From: an uncultured Bacilli bacterium
Lineage (GTDB): Bacteria > Bacillota_I > Bacilli_A > RF39 > UBA660
Direction of reading: 5' to 3'
Assembly: GCA_934167885.1 (NCBI GenBank)
Contig: CAKPMB010000002.1
Span: 91,534-155,533 of the forward strand
Length of the DNA stretch: 64,000 nt
Shown here: positions 51,997 to 59,639 of the stretch, in pieces
How positions within the stretch are numbered: the stretch's first letter is position 1
Layout: each line of letters starts with the position of its first letter
The notes under the pieces: model-generated
What the model was told of the DNA's origin: nothing
Database searches by the model: none
The model's input: the letters and a program-made list of their open reading frames with translations, nothing else
Made by a program: the position numbers and the translations under genes

Positions 51997-52005
51997 CCCC
52001 CCCCC
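51997..52005 (-). repeat. G9 homopolymer tract upstream of surface gene copy 2
   Basis: Nine consecutive C on the plus strand, 85 bases before the start codon, flanked as in copy 1. Confidence 0.9.
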
Positions 52006-52008
52006 ATA

Positions 52009-52049
52009 TTGACACTATTTGACATATTCAACTTGATACTATTTAACAC
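52009..52049 (-). promoter_or_regulatory. Two 17-base operator-like repeats, copy 2 leader
   Basis: The repeat pair of copy 1 is conserved here at 52009-52025 and 52033-52049, again with a 24-base period. Confidence 0.5.
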
Positions 52050-52128
52050 TTTTCATCATATCCTTTTGCTTTATTTTTCTAATATGATTTTATCAAATAT
52101 CAACATAATATTCAATTACTATTAAAAA

Positions 52129-52863
52129 TTAAATTATATTTCTTTTACTATTTATCATTCCATATAATTGTTTAACTTCTTTAGGTGTCAATAAACGATA
52201 TTCACCACTTTTTAAATCTTTCACTGATAATCCTGCAAAACGTAATCTTGTAAGTTTAATAACATCATATCCTATACTTTCAAACATCTTTTTAACTTGA
52301 TGATTATGTCCTTCATGAATTGTTAATTCTACTAAACTAGTCTTTGTTTTTCGATCATAACTTTTAAGTTTAACTCTTGCCTTTTGTGTTTTAAAACCAT
52401 CTATCATAACACCATTTTTAAGTTTGGTAATATCACTTCCTGTAATAATACCTTTTACTTTTGCTAAATAAACTTTATCAATATTATTTTTAGGATGTGT
52501 TAGAAGATTGGTTAATTCACCATCATTTGTAAGTAACAATACACCTGTTGTATCATAATCTAATCTACCAACTGGATAAATTCGCTTATTGGTATCTATT
52601 AAATCAACAACTGTTTTTCTGCCTAATTCATCACTACTAGTTGTAACAACACCACGTGGTTTATTTAATAAAACATAAACTTTTTGATCAGTATCTTTAT
52701 TTATTATTTCATTATTAACTGTAATAACATCATCATTTGATACTTGCATACCAATAGAAGCTTTATTACCATTTACTAAAACCATACCATTTCTTATTAA
52801 TTCTTCTGCTTTTCTTCTTGAACAATAACCACTATTACTAATTACTTTTTGAATACGTTCCAT
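52129..52863 (-). CDS. rluB: 23S rRNA pseudouridine synthase (RsuA/RluB family)
   Basis: The 244-residue protein has an N-terminal S4 RNA-binding domain (about 1-60: MERIQKVISNSGYCSRRKAEELI) and the catalytic domain. This has LLNKPRGVVTTSSDELGRKTV at about 68-88 and the active Asp in GRLDYDTTGVLLLTNDG at about 98-114, then HEGHNHQVKKMFESIGY at about 178. In Firmicutes this family modifies U2633-type positions of 23S rRNA. It stands alone downstream of the WXG100 genes. Confidence 0.93.
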   Translation of the reverse strand: MERIQKVISNSGYCSRRKAEELIRNGMVLVNGNKASIGMQVSNDDVITVNNEIINKDTDQKVYVLLNKPRGVVTTSSDELGRKTVVDLIDTNKRIYPVGRLDYDTTGVLLLTNDGELTNLLTHPKNNIDKVYLAKVKGIITGSDITKLKNGVMIDGFKTQKARVKLKSYDRKTKTSLVELTIHEGHNHQVKKMFESIGYDVIKLTRLRFAGLSVKDLKSGEYRLLTPKEVKQLYGMINSKRNII

Positions 52864-52912
52864 ACTTCACCACCAATAGAGACATTATAACTTAAAATTA
52901 AATTTATTACAA

Positions 52913-52935
52913 TAAAAAAAGAGAGAAACTCTCTT
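52913..52935 (-). terminator. Terminator at the stop codon of the WXG100 gene
   Basis: AAGAGAG/CTCTCTT hairpin on the minus strand with a seven-T run. The TAA stop (52934-52936) directly abuts and partly enters the stem. Confidence 0.8.
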
Positions 52936-53239
52936 ACTCACCACTTGTGCCATTAACTGCTGTTTTAGTTGGATTAATAACTCTTTCACGATATGCTTTA
53001 GCCACACCATTTAAAAAGCTACTTAAATTATGAACACTAGCAACAAATTCTGGAAAACTTTGTTGTAATTCATCAAACTTTTCCATATATACCTTAGCAT
53101 TAGGATCATCCCATACTTCACTAACATGTGCTACTTCTGTTTTAATACTGTTTAGTAAATTTCTAATTTGCTCTGTTGCTGTATCAATTTGTGTTGCAGC
53201 ATTTTCCATTGCTTGTTCGTTTATAATAATTCTTTCCAT
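52934..53239 (-). CDS. WXG100-like protein
   Basis: A 101-residue all-helical protein. Two helices flank the turn SEVWDDPNAKVY at about 40-51, where WDD takes the WxG position, and the C-terminal helix ends in a flexible tail. The length and the helix-turn-helix pattern are those of WXG100 proteins, small partners exported by type VII secretion. No secretion ATPase (EssC) is in the window. It follows a second WXG100-like gene by 19 bases, as expected for a heterodimer. Confidence 0.75.
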   Translation of the reverse strand: MERIIINEQAMENAATQIDTATEQIRNLLNSIKTEVAHVSEVWDDPNAKVYMEKFDELQQSFPEFVASVHNLSSFLNGVAKAYRERVINPTKTAVNGTSGE

Positions 53240-53258
53240 TATTTCATACCTCTTTCTG

Positions 53259-53558
53259 TTACATTGAGCCGCTATCTTTCATGATAGTCTTTTTAATATC
53301 ATCTTCAACACCCATTACACGTGATGCAACATCAGCACCTACACTGCCATAACTTTCAGCAGCTTCAGTCATTTTAGTCATTTTTTCAATAGATTTTGTA
53401 ACGTTACTTACAAATAATTCTTTATTAGAACTTTTCCATTCTGATAAACCATCAATTGTTTTTTTAATTGATTCAATTTGTTCATAAATTTGACCTGCAG
53501 CTGTTACAATTTTTTTAGAACTTTCTAATAATTCTTCTGGTGAAATACTAAGATTCAT
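53259..53558 (-). CDS. WXG100-like protein (partner)
   Basis: A 99-residue helical protein starting MNLSISPEELLESSKKIVTA, with SEWKSSNKELFV at about 39-50 at the turn (WKS for WxG). The composition and size fit a WXG100 partner. GGAGGTG is the ribosome binding site. The two genes form a short operon with a shared terminator at 52913. Confidence 0.72.
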   Translation of the reverse strand: MNLSISPEELLESSKKIVTAAGQIYEQIESIKKTIDGLSEWKSSNKELFVSNVTKSIEKMTKMTEAAESYGSVGADVASRVMGVEDDIKKTIMKDSGSM

Positions 53559-53659
53559 TCCGACACCTCCAATATTAAATTAGTATTTTTAGTAGCGTAT
53601 AAACACAATACCATCTACTATTTAATAATAAGGCAATTATGTTGAATTGTCAATCTAAT

Positions 53660-54343
53660 TTACTTTGATCTACCGATAACATCAGGATCATTAAATGATT
53701 CATCAAATCCTCTATTCACCATAAAGTTATATTCATTCAAAAGATTCCCAAATTCTCTGACTAAATCAACATTAGTAGATGGTAAATGAAGATTTTCGAT
53801 CATTTTATAATCTTTAAAATTAAAGTTTTGAAATAATTTCTTTAAAATATATTCATTACTTAATTCATCATAATTAGTCTTAAACATATCATTTAAACGA
53901 TTAATGACATCTAAAAGAGCATATTCATTCGTTTTTAAGCGATTAATTAAGCTATTAAGATAATAAGAAGCATTATCAATATCAGCAATCTTTTCTTTGG
54001 CGTTAGTCTCTTTTTGACTAAATCCTAACCCATCAATAATTTTAGGTGACACTTTTCCACTAGCAATAACTGGAATAATCAAAGTTAAAGGGTTACCAAC
54101 AAGGGCATTAAAACCACTCATCGTGCTAATACCCAAAAGATTATATATACCATTTTTCACTAATATGGTTGGAACCATAGAAAGAGCAACCATTGAAGCA
54201 TATACAGTTATTTTACCAAAGGTGCTAACATCTTTTTTATTATCAGCTTTTCTAAAATCATTGTGCATTTCTTGATTATATTCTTCTAGTAAACTAACTA
54301 TTTTACCGCATAAATACATCTTTTCATTTTTATTTAAATACAT
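53660..54343 (-). CDS. Membrane protein of unknown function (227 aa)
   Basis: It starts MYLNKNEKMYLCGKIVSLLEEYNQ with a helical cytoplasmic region. Two hydrophobic segments lie at about 44-70 and 80-100 (VPTILVKNGIYNLLGIS and NPLTLIIPVIASG), with a helical C-terminal domain after them. The ATG at 54343 has AGAGGTG eight bases ahead and is preferred to 54379. It lies between cotE and the WXG100 pair but shows no clear link to either. Not recognised. Confidence 0.6.
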   Translation of the reverse strand: MYLNKNEKMYLCGKIVSLLEEYNQEMHNDFRKADNKKDVSTFGKITVYASMVALSMVPTILVKNGIYNLLGISTMSGFNALVGNPLTLIIPVIASGKVSPKIIDGLGFSQKETNAKEKIADIDNASYYLNSLINRLKTNEYALLDVINRLNDMFKTNYDELSNEYILKKLFQNFNFKDYKMIENLHLPSTNVDLVREFGNLLNEYNFMVNRGFDESFNDPDVIGRSK

Positions 54344-54398
54344 AATAAACACCTCTATCTTACATATATATAGTAACATATTTTATAAGTATTTAAAA

Positions 54399-54426
54399 TA
54401 AAAAAATGTTTTCATATGAAAACAAA
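54399..54426 (-). terminator. Terminator of cotE
   Basis: TGTTTTCAT/ATGAAAACA perfect palindrome, with seven T residues following on the minus strand, just after the stop at 54435. Confidence 0.75.
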
Positions 54427-54434
54427 TTTTTAGT

Positions 54435-54962
54435 TTACTTTTTATCTAAATAATTTTCATCAACAGTATTATCAATTTCTTTAGATACCGTTTCTTCATC
54501 TTCTATCAAATTATATTCATCTAAATTATCATCAACAGCAATTTTAACCTTTACATCCCCTACTAATTCAACACCTAACATTACTTCAACTTCATAATCT
54601 ATCTTATTATCATCAATTTTAACATTAACACATTTAGGATCTGCAAGACTTCTAACTATAATAGATGCATCATCATAATCACTATTTTCATTATGCATCT
54701 TAATTAATTCATTATAGTTATATGTTTCTTTAATAACATCAGTTTTAGTATCATTATCATAACTATACCAAATATTAATATCATAACTTCCTGCTATAGA
54801 GATTCGATCTTTTTGTTTAACACCGTTAAAATTATGATTTATAACCCAACATCCTAAAACTGTCGTTGGCTTATTTTTAGTTTCAATACTGTTTTTATGA
54901 GTAAAAGTTTTCTTTCCCTTACCCAATATTGCTTTCGTTACAATTTCTTTATAATTTGCCAT
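54435..54962 (-). CDS. cotE: Spore outer coat morphogenetic protein CotE
   Basis: CotE directs assembly of the outer spore coat. The 175-residue product aligns well with the Bacillus protein from memory: MANYKEIVTKAILGKGKK, then KPTTVLGCWVINHNFNG, SIAGSYDINIWYSYDNDTKT and NYNELIKMHNENSDYDD, and a Glu/Asp-rich C-terminal tail. The length is close to the usual 180. The ATG at 54962 follows GAGGGG. This is one of the clearest signs of sporulation capacity in the window. Confidence 0.88.
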   Translation of the reverse strand: MANYKEIVTKAILGKGKKTFTHKNSIETKNKPTTVLGCWVINHNFNGVKQKDRISIAGSYDINIWYSYDNDTKTDVIKETYNYNELIKMHNENSDYDDASIIVRSLADPKCVNVKIDDNKIDYEVEVMLGVELVGDVKVKIAVDDNLDEYNLIEDEETVSKEIDNTVDENYLDKK

Positions 54963-55014
54963 ATACACCCCTCAATTTAATGTATGCAATTAAAAGAAAT
55001 TAAGCACCAAAATA

Positions 55015-55188
55015 TTATAATTTTTGCGTAATCATATCAATATAATCTTGTAGTTTAATATCATAATATTTGGGATTAATATATGTTTCAGAAATTTTGA
55101 ATTTTGCTAATTCTCTATTTAAAACATTAATTAAATCATGGCTATTGTTTATATTTTCAATTACTATAATTTTAATCAAATTAACCAT
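55015..55188 (-). CDS. Small ORF overlapping the end of dgkA (57 aa)
   Basis: An ORF starting MVNLIKIIVIENINNSHDLI, whose ATG overlaps the dgkA stop by eight bases (ATGGTTAA). It contains the segment NVLNRELAKFKISETYI, and no function can be assigned. No clear ribosome binding site, so translation would depend on coupling. It fills the otherwise empty 54963-55180 stretch. It may be a real small gene or a chance ORF. Confidence 0.35.
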   Translation of the reverse strand: MVNLIKIIVIENINNSHDLINVLNRELAKFKISETYINPKYYDIKLQDYIDMITQKL

Positions 55189-55582
55189 GAATCAATAACA
55201 TAATTTTAGGTATAAAAACGATACCACCAACAATTAAAGAAGTTATGGCTGATACTAAAACGGCACCACTAGCAGCATCTTTAGCCATTTTAGCAAGGGG
55301 GTGAATACTTGGCATTGACATATCAACCGTGTATTCTAAAGCGGTATTTAGTATTTCAAAAGCAATAACCATCCCTACAACAATAGCAATAACGCAAGCT
55401 TCTATTCTACTTATTTTTAAATAAATTGATAAAGCAATAACTATCAAGGTAGCAATAGTGTGAACAAAAATATTTTGTTCTGTTTTATAAACGGTTAAAA
55501 TCCCTCTAAAAGCATAACCGAAACTAAATATAAAACGCTTTAATGAAAATTTTTTCTTTTTATTTTTTGATACCCATTTCAT
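55181..55582 (-). CDS. dgkA: Diacylglycerol/undecaprenol kinase
   Basis: The 133-residue membrane kinase phosphorylates undecaprenol (Gram-positive type), recycling the lipid carrier for wall synthesis. It has three to four membrane helices and the family motif EILNTALEYTVDMSMPSIHPLAKMAKDAASGAVL at about 76-109, with its Glu, Asp and Lys. It overlaps ybeY by 23 bases, as in Bacillus (ybeY-dgkA). Confidence 0.93.
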   Translation of the reverse strand: MKWVSKNKKKKFSLKRFIFSFGYAFRGILTVYKTEQNIFVHTIATLIVIALSIYLKISRIEACVIAIVVGMVIAFEILNTALEYTVDMSMPSIHPLAKMAKDAASGAVLVSAITSLIVGGIVFIPKIMLLIHG

Positions 55583-56003
55583 CTAGTATTTCTCCTTGTA
55601 AACCAAACATCACCTTTTCATCCGCTTCATTCATGTGATCATATCCTAATAGGTGTAACAATCCATGAACCGCAAGAAAACATAATTCTCTATTTAGAGA
55701 ATGACCATATTCAATACTTTGACTAATCGCTTTATCAATTGATATATATACATCGCCTAAAATACGTTCTTTAGGATTAAAAGTCTTATCATCTTCTAAG
55801 GCAAAAGTAATAACATCCGTTTCTCTATCAATATGACGATAATCCCGGTTTAATCTGTGAATATACTCATTATCAACAATAATAACATTAAACTCTACTT
55901 TCTTTAAGTTTAACTTCTCCAAACCATGCTTTAATACTTTCTTCATTAAAGCCATTTCTTCATCTAAATTCTTTTCAGTTTCATTAAATAATCCTATCTT
56001 CAT
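55560..56003 (-). CDS. ybeY: Endoribonuclease YbeY
   Basis: A zinc-dependent RNase of 16S 3'-end maturation and ribosome quality control. The 147-residue protein has LNRDYRHIDRETDVITFALED at about 55-75 and the metal motif CFLAVHGLLHLLGYDH at about 107-122 (HxxxHxxGxxH). It is 8 bases downstream of the vanZ-like gene and overlaps dgkA. Confidence 0.95.
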   Translation of the reverse strand: MKIGLFNETEKNLDEEMALMKKVLKHGLEKLNLKKVEFNVIIVDNEYIHRLNRDYRHIDRETDVITFALEDDKTFNPKERILGDVYISIDKAISQSIEYGHSLNRELCFLAVHGLLHLLGYDHMNEADEKVMFGLQGEILDEMGIKK

Positions 56004-56011
56004 AATACTCC

Positions 56012-56608
56012 TTACATAATTATCATAATTATACCCATAAAGGCTATAATTAAAAATATTGTTAAAACGATGTCTTTTACTTTATGATTATATTTTTCAA
56101 ATACCTTTGATAATAAACGATAAACCAAATAACCTAAAAGACCACCTATAACATTTAAAACAATATCATCTACATCAAAAGCCCGCCCTATTGATAACTG
56201 AATAGTTTCAATAAGGAGTGATGTTAATAGTGTTAAAATAGTTACTTGCCAATATTTATTAATTTTAAAAATATGACCAAGTAAGAAACCAAAAGGCGTA
56301 AATAATACAATATTACCAATTATATTTCGATAAAATAAATTAGAACCTATTTGATATCTTGTCATTTCCTCAAACAATGTGATATTAACACCATGAACTC
56401 CTTCTACATCTTGACTAGTTACTACTTGAAACAAACACAAAATATAAACAAGAGCTAATAAATATGATACTTCTTCATGAAAAACAAAACGTTTTTTATT
56501 TTTTAATAAAGACATTATTCTAAAAATAATACTAATTACACAAATAAAAATAATTACTGGCCAAGTTTTTTGCATAATAAATTTAAATTCATCAGATAAA
56601 CTCTTCAT
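56012..56608 (-). CDS. VanZ-like membrane protein
   Basis: A protein of about 198 residues with four to five hydrophobic segments and the VanZ-type signatures NIVLFTPFGFLLGHIF at about 101-116 and IQLSIGRAFDVDDIVLNVIGGLLGY at about 139-163. VanZ proteins give low-level teicoplanin resistance in some bacteria, but most have unknown roles. It takes the place normally held by phoH between yqfD and ybeY. The ATG at 56608 has AGGTG ahead; a GTG at 56617 is the alternative. Confidence 0.85.
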   Translation of the reverse strand: MKSLSDEFKFIMQKTWPVIIFICVISIIFRIMSLLKNKKRFVFHEEVSYLLALVYILCLFQVVTSQDVEGVHGVNITLFEEMTRYQIGSNLFYRNIIGNIVLFTPFGFLLGHIFKINKYWQVTILTLLTSLLIETIQLSIGRAFDVDDIVLNVIGGLLGYLVYRLLSKVFEKYNHKVKDIVLTIFLIIAFMGIIMIIM

Positions 56609-56609
56609 A

Positions 56610-57749
56610 TCATTCACCTACAATTATTTCTTCATAATCAGTAATATTCTCATACACCTTTATGAAAATATCTAACTCTATTTTACTATCTTTCACCTCT
56701 TTTTTCAATTTTTTTTGCGTTAATATTTTGCTTCCTTTATCCAAACTATTTAAAAGATTACTTCTTGCAATATTAAAGCCTATATTCCATATTTTTTCAT
56801 CCGTTAGTAAATCTGTATTTTTTCTTATTTCATAAAATGTATCATAATTAATACTAAATGGTATAAGTTTATTTTCAATTAAAACATGTTCTTTAATCTC
56901 TTCTTTATCATAATTATTTATATTAAATAGTTTAATTTTTTTATTAAACAGATTTATTGTGATTCTTTTTTTCATTTTTCCCGTATAGACAATATCATGA
57001 TAATTAATAGGTAATATAACTTTAACATCATACCATGTCTCCCCATAAACCAAAGCTTCAGCCTTAACATAATTCATTATAGTATCATTCTTTTTTATTT
57101 CACCACTTACAATTACTTCCCCTTTTTTAACATAATCATTCACTTTCTTCACAACACTACCACTACTAGCCATAATATCAATAATAAAAGCATTCTTCTT
57201 AGCAATAACATTAACTTTCTTATTATCATCTTTCAAATCATTAATAATTCTTCGTTCAATATTAACAATATAAACACTACCACTCTTTGTTAATTCTAAC
57301 CACTCTATTTTATCTTTATTATCCTTAATAATATTATTTTTAATACGTTCTTTTTCTTTAAAACTAACAACCCTTTTATACTTTCTAATATTATAATAAT
57401 TTAATTCAAGATTTAATATTTGAGCGATTTCTTTATCATTAGTCATGATTCTAACATCAAATATAATATTCGATAAAAAAATAAGCCATATAAATCCTAA
57501 AATTATGCTAACTAAAAAAATAAAATATTTTTTTAATAAATACTTATAATGTTTTAATCCTTTTACTGATACAAGTTCAATATTAAAGATCTTCATATAT
57601 CTTAGGATATTAGCATAATTTAAATAATCAACGGCTACTAAAATATAGTTATCATAATAAGTTATTTTATGAAAACATATATGATATCTAATTAACTTTT
57701 TTAATATATTATTATCAGGTATTTTCAAAATATATAAATTATTTAACAT
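56610..57749 (-). CDS. yqfD: Sporulation protein YqfD
   Basis: A 379-residue membrane protein made in the mother cell and needed for efficient sporulation in Bacillus. It has an N-terminal domain to about 85, one membrane helix at about 71-92, and a large domain outside with VVSFKEKERIKNNIIKDNKDKIEWLEL and a KKGEVIVSGEI motif at about 214-224, as in the family. It overlaps yqfC by 11 bases and ends beside the VanZ-like gene. The pair yqfC-yqfD is a conserved sporulation operon. Confidence 0.88.
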   Translation of the reverse strand: MLNNLYILKIPDNNILKKLIRYHICFHKITYYDNYILVAVDYLNYANILRYMKIFNIELVSVKGLKHYKYLLKKYFIFLVSIILGFIWLIFLSNIIFDVRIMTNDKEIAQILNLELNYYNIRKYKRVVSFKEKERIKNNIIKDNKDKIEWLELTKSGSVYIVNIERRIINDLKDDNKKVNVIAKKNAFIIDIMASSGSVVKKVNDYVKKGEVIVSGEIKKNDTIMNYVKAEALVYGETWYDVKVILPINYHDIVYTGKMKKRITINLFNKKIKLFNINNYDKEEIKEHVLIENKLIPFSINYDTFYEIRKNTDLLTDEKIWNIGFNIARSNLLNSLDKGSKILTQKKLKKEVKDSKIELDIFIKVYENITDYEEIIVGE

Positions 57750-57990
57750 AAGACACCATTTCTATAGACTTAATATCACCTTTAATTAAAGCTTCTTCGC
57801 TTACCATTTTAATTAGTTTTAAATCATTCCCTTTAATTATTAGGCGATTATTATTAAGATCCATTAATTCAACAAGATTATTATTAATATTTTTTATTTC
57901 TTTATAATTTAAGATGTATAAACTTTTATCTATATATTTAAACTGCAATTTATCATTTTTTATATAACTTGTTATTCTTCTTATCATCAT
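57739..57990 (-). CDS. yqfC: Sporulation protein YqfC (YabP family)
   Basis: An 83-residue protein with the YabP/YqfC pattern of beta strands (SLYILNYKEIKNINNNLVELM, LIIKGNDLKLIKM), ending EALIKGDIKSIEMV. It is the partner gene of yqfD and overlaps it. No ribosome binding site is obvious, and the gene begins just behind the smpB terminator, so a sporulation-specific promoter must be close by. The family call leans on position as well as sequence. Confidence 0.75.
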   Translation of the reverse strand: MMIRRITSYIKNDKLQFKYIDKSLYILNYKEIKNINNNLVELMDLNNNRLIIKGNDLKLIKMVSEEALIKGDIKSIEMVSYVK

Positions 57991-58008
57991 TTAATTTTAT
58001 TAAAATAA

Positions 58009-58044
58009 CGAAAAAAAAAGAACTATTCCTAGTAACTAGTCTTA
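58009..58044 (-). terminator. Terminator containing the smpB stop codon
   Basis: A stem of AAGACTA against TAGTTCTT with one bulged base, followed by nine T residues on the minus strand. The TAG stop (58029-58031) lies in the loop. Confidence 0.75.
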
Positions 58045-58469
58045 ATTTCTTTTCGTTCAAATCTTTCAATATCGCGATTTTTTATTGTTTCGCGTTTATC
58101 ATATAATTTTTTACCTTTGCATAGACCAAGTAAAATTTTTACTTTATTTTTTTTGAAATATACTTTTAATGGAATAAGGGTTAATCCTTCTTGCATAACT
58201 TGATTATTGATTTTAACAATTTCTCGTTTATGCATTAAAAGTTTACGTGTTCTTCGTTCTTCGTGATTGAAGATATTGCCTTCTTTATAAGCACTTATAT
58301 GCATATTTAGAAGGTATATTTCATTATTACGAATAGTTGCATAACTATCTTTAATATTTGCTCGTCCTAATCTAATTGACTTTAATTCAGTGCCTTTTAG
58401 GACAATACCACATTCATATTCTTCTAAAATAAAATAATTGAATTTGGCCTCTCTATTATAAATTTCCAT
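58029..58469 (-). CDS. smpB: SsrA-binding protein SmpB
   Basis: Partner of tmRNA in ribosome rescue. The 146-residue protein has the family start REAKFNYFILEEYECGIVLKGTELKSIR and then GRANIKDSYATI, NMHISAY, RRTRKLLMHKREI, GLTLIPLKVYFK and the basic C-terminal tail (LCKGKKLYDKRET). The ATG overlaps the CapA-like stop as TAATG. RNase R, the tmRNA-linked nuclease, is encoded two genes upstream, as in other Firmicutes. Confidence 0.95.
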   Translation of the reverse strand: MEIYNREAKFNYFILEEYECGIVLKGTELKSIRLGRANIKDSYATIRNNEIYLLNMHISAYKEGNIFNHEERRTRKLLMHKREIVKINNQVMQEGLTLIPLKVYFKKNKVKILLGLCKGKKLYDKRETIKNRDIERFERKEIKTSY

Positions 58470-59635
58470 TAAATCCCCCGCATTTTAACATTTTTATTGT
58501 ATGCTGTTACAATCTTACCATACTTAGTATAATAATTTTGATAACCTGATAATATTGAATTATTAAGTTTACTATATGGATAAACAACATATTTATTAGC
58601 TTTATTAGTCCATAACAAGTCACCCGTTACATCTTCAAAGGTTATTTTAGTTTTACCATGATATACTTCCTTTTTCAAGGTAGCGGTGGCCATAAGGCCG
58701 GTTAGGCGTTCAATACCTATTTGAGATGAAACAAAGTTTCCCAACGAATATATTACCAAAGTATCACCAATAAAATCAATAGGTTGCACCACATGTGGAT
58801 GACATCCAATAATAATATTAACACCAAGGGATGCTAGATATTTAGCAACATTTTTTTGCACATAATTAGGATAATGTTCATATTCATTTCCCCAATGCAT
58901 AGCTACCATGATGCAATCAACTTTACCTTTATAACGTTCTATATCTTGTTTAACTTTAGTTTCATTATAAACATCAACAACATAATCTTTGCCTGATGGC
59001 ACTTGTAAACCATTGGTTTGCATTGTATAAGATAACAAGGTATATTTAATACCATTAACTTCATTAATTTGCAATTTTTCACGTTCTTCTTTACTTGTAT
59101 AACTACCAGCTGCGATAACGCCTGTTTGTTTGTTCCAATAATTTCTAGAATTAGTTATAGCCTTTATACCATAACGATACATACCATCAAGAGTATGGTT
59201 AGTAGCAAGACTTACAATATCAAAACCAGCATCCACAAAAGCATCCCCTACTTCTTGTGGAGAATTAAATTGTGGATAAGTTGATAGACCTAATGAAGAA
59301 CCACCAAGAATAGTCTCTTGATTATAATAAGCAATATCATAACTTTTAAAAATATCTTTCGTATATTTAAAAATATTCTTAAAATCATAACCATTACCAG
59401 TTCGATAAGCGTTATAGATAGAACCATGGATAAGAGCATCGCCTACCATCACCATCGAAGCGGTATAAACTTCTCTTGTATCTTTAATATTATATGAAAC
59501 TTCTGCCGGAACATTTTTAAAGTTTTCTTTTCTTTGCACAAAAAAGCCTAAATAGGTGGCAATTATACCAAGTAATAATACAATAAAAACATTTCTAATG
59601 TTACGTTTTAAATATTTTTTACTTCCTTTTCTCAT
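58469..59635 (-). CDS. CapA-family metallophosphatase-fold protein
   Basis: A 388-residue protein with an N-terminal membrane helix (about 13-31) and a CapA/PgsA domain: MVMVGDALIHGS at about 60-71, YYNQETILGG, the FDIVSLATNHTLD motif, VAMHWGNEYEHYPN and GCHPHVVQPIDF with SLGNFVSSQ. These metal-binding residues are intact. Relatives take part in poly-gamma-glutamate capsule assembly, but many CapA proteins lie outside capsule operons and have unknown substrates. It is between rnr and smpB, and cotranscribed. Confidence 0.85.
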   Translation of the reverse strand: MRKGSKKYLKRNIRNVFIVLLLGIIATYLGFFVQRKENFKNVPAEVSYNIKDTREVYTASMVMVGDALIHGSIYNAYRTGNGYDFKNIFKYTKDIFKSYDIAYYNQETILGGSSLGLSTYPQFNSPQEVGDAFVDAGFDIVSLATNHTLDGMYRYGIKAITNSRNYWNKQTGVIAAGSYTSKEEREKLQINEVNGIKYTLLSYTMQTNGLQVPSGKDYVVDVYNETKVKQDIERYKGKVDCIMVAMHWGNEYEHYPNYVQKNVAKYLASLGVNIIIGCHPHVVQPIDFIGDTLVIYSLGNFVSSQIGIERLTGLMATATLKKEVYHGKTKITFEDVTGDLLWTNKANKYVVYPYSKLNNSILSGYQNYYTKYGKIVTAYNKNVKMRGI

Positions 59636-59639
59636 GAAT

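Larger units (their letters stand above)
51913..52100 (-). repeat. Duplicated leader of surface gene copy 2
   Basis: Matches the leader 49149-49335 in order and nearly in sequence, including both 17-base repeats, the G9 tract and both hairpins. Confidence 0.8.
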
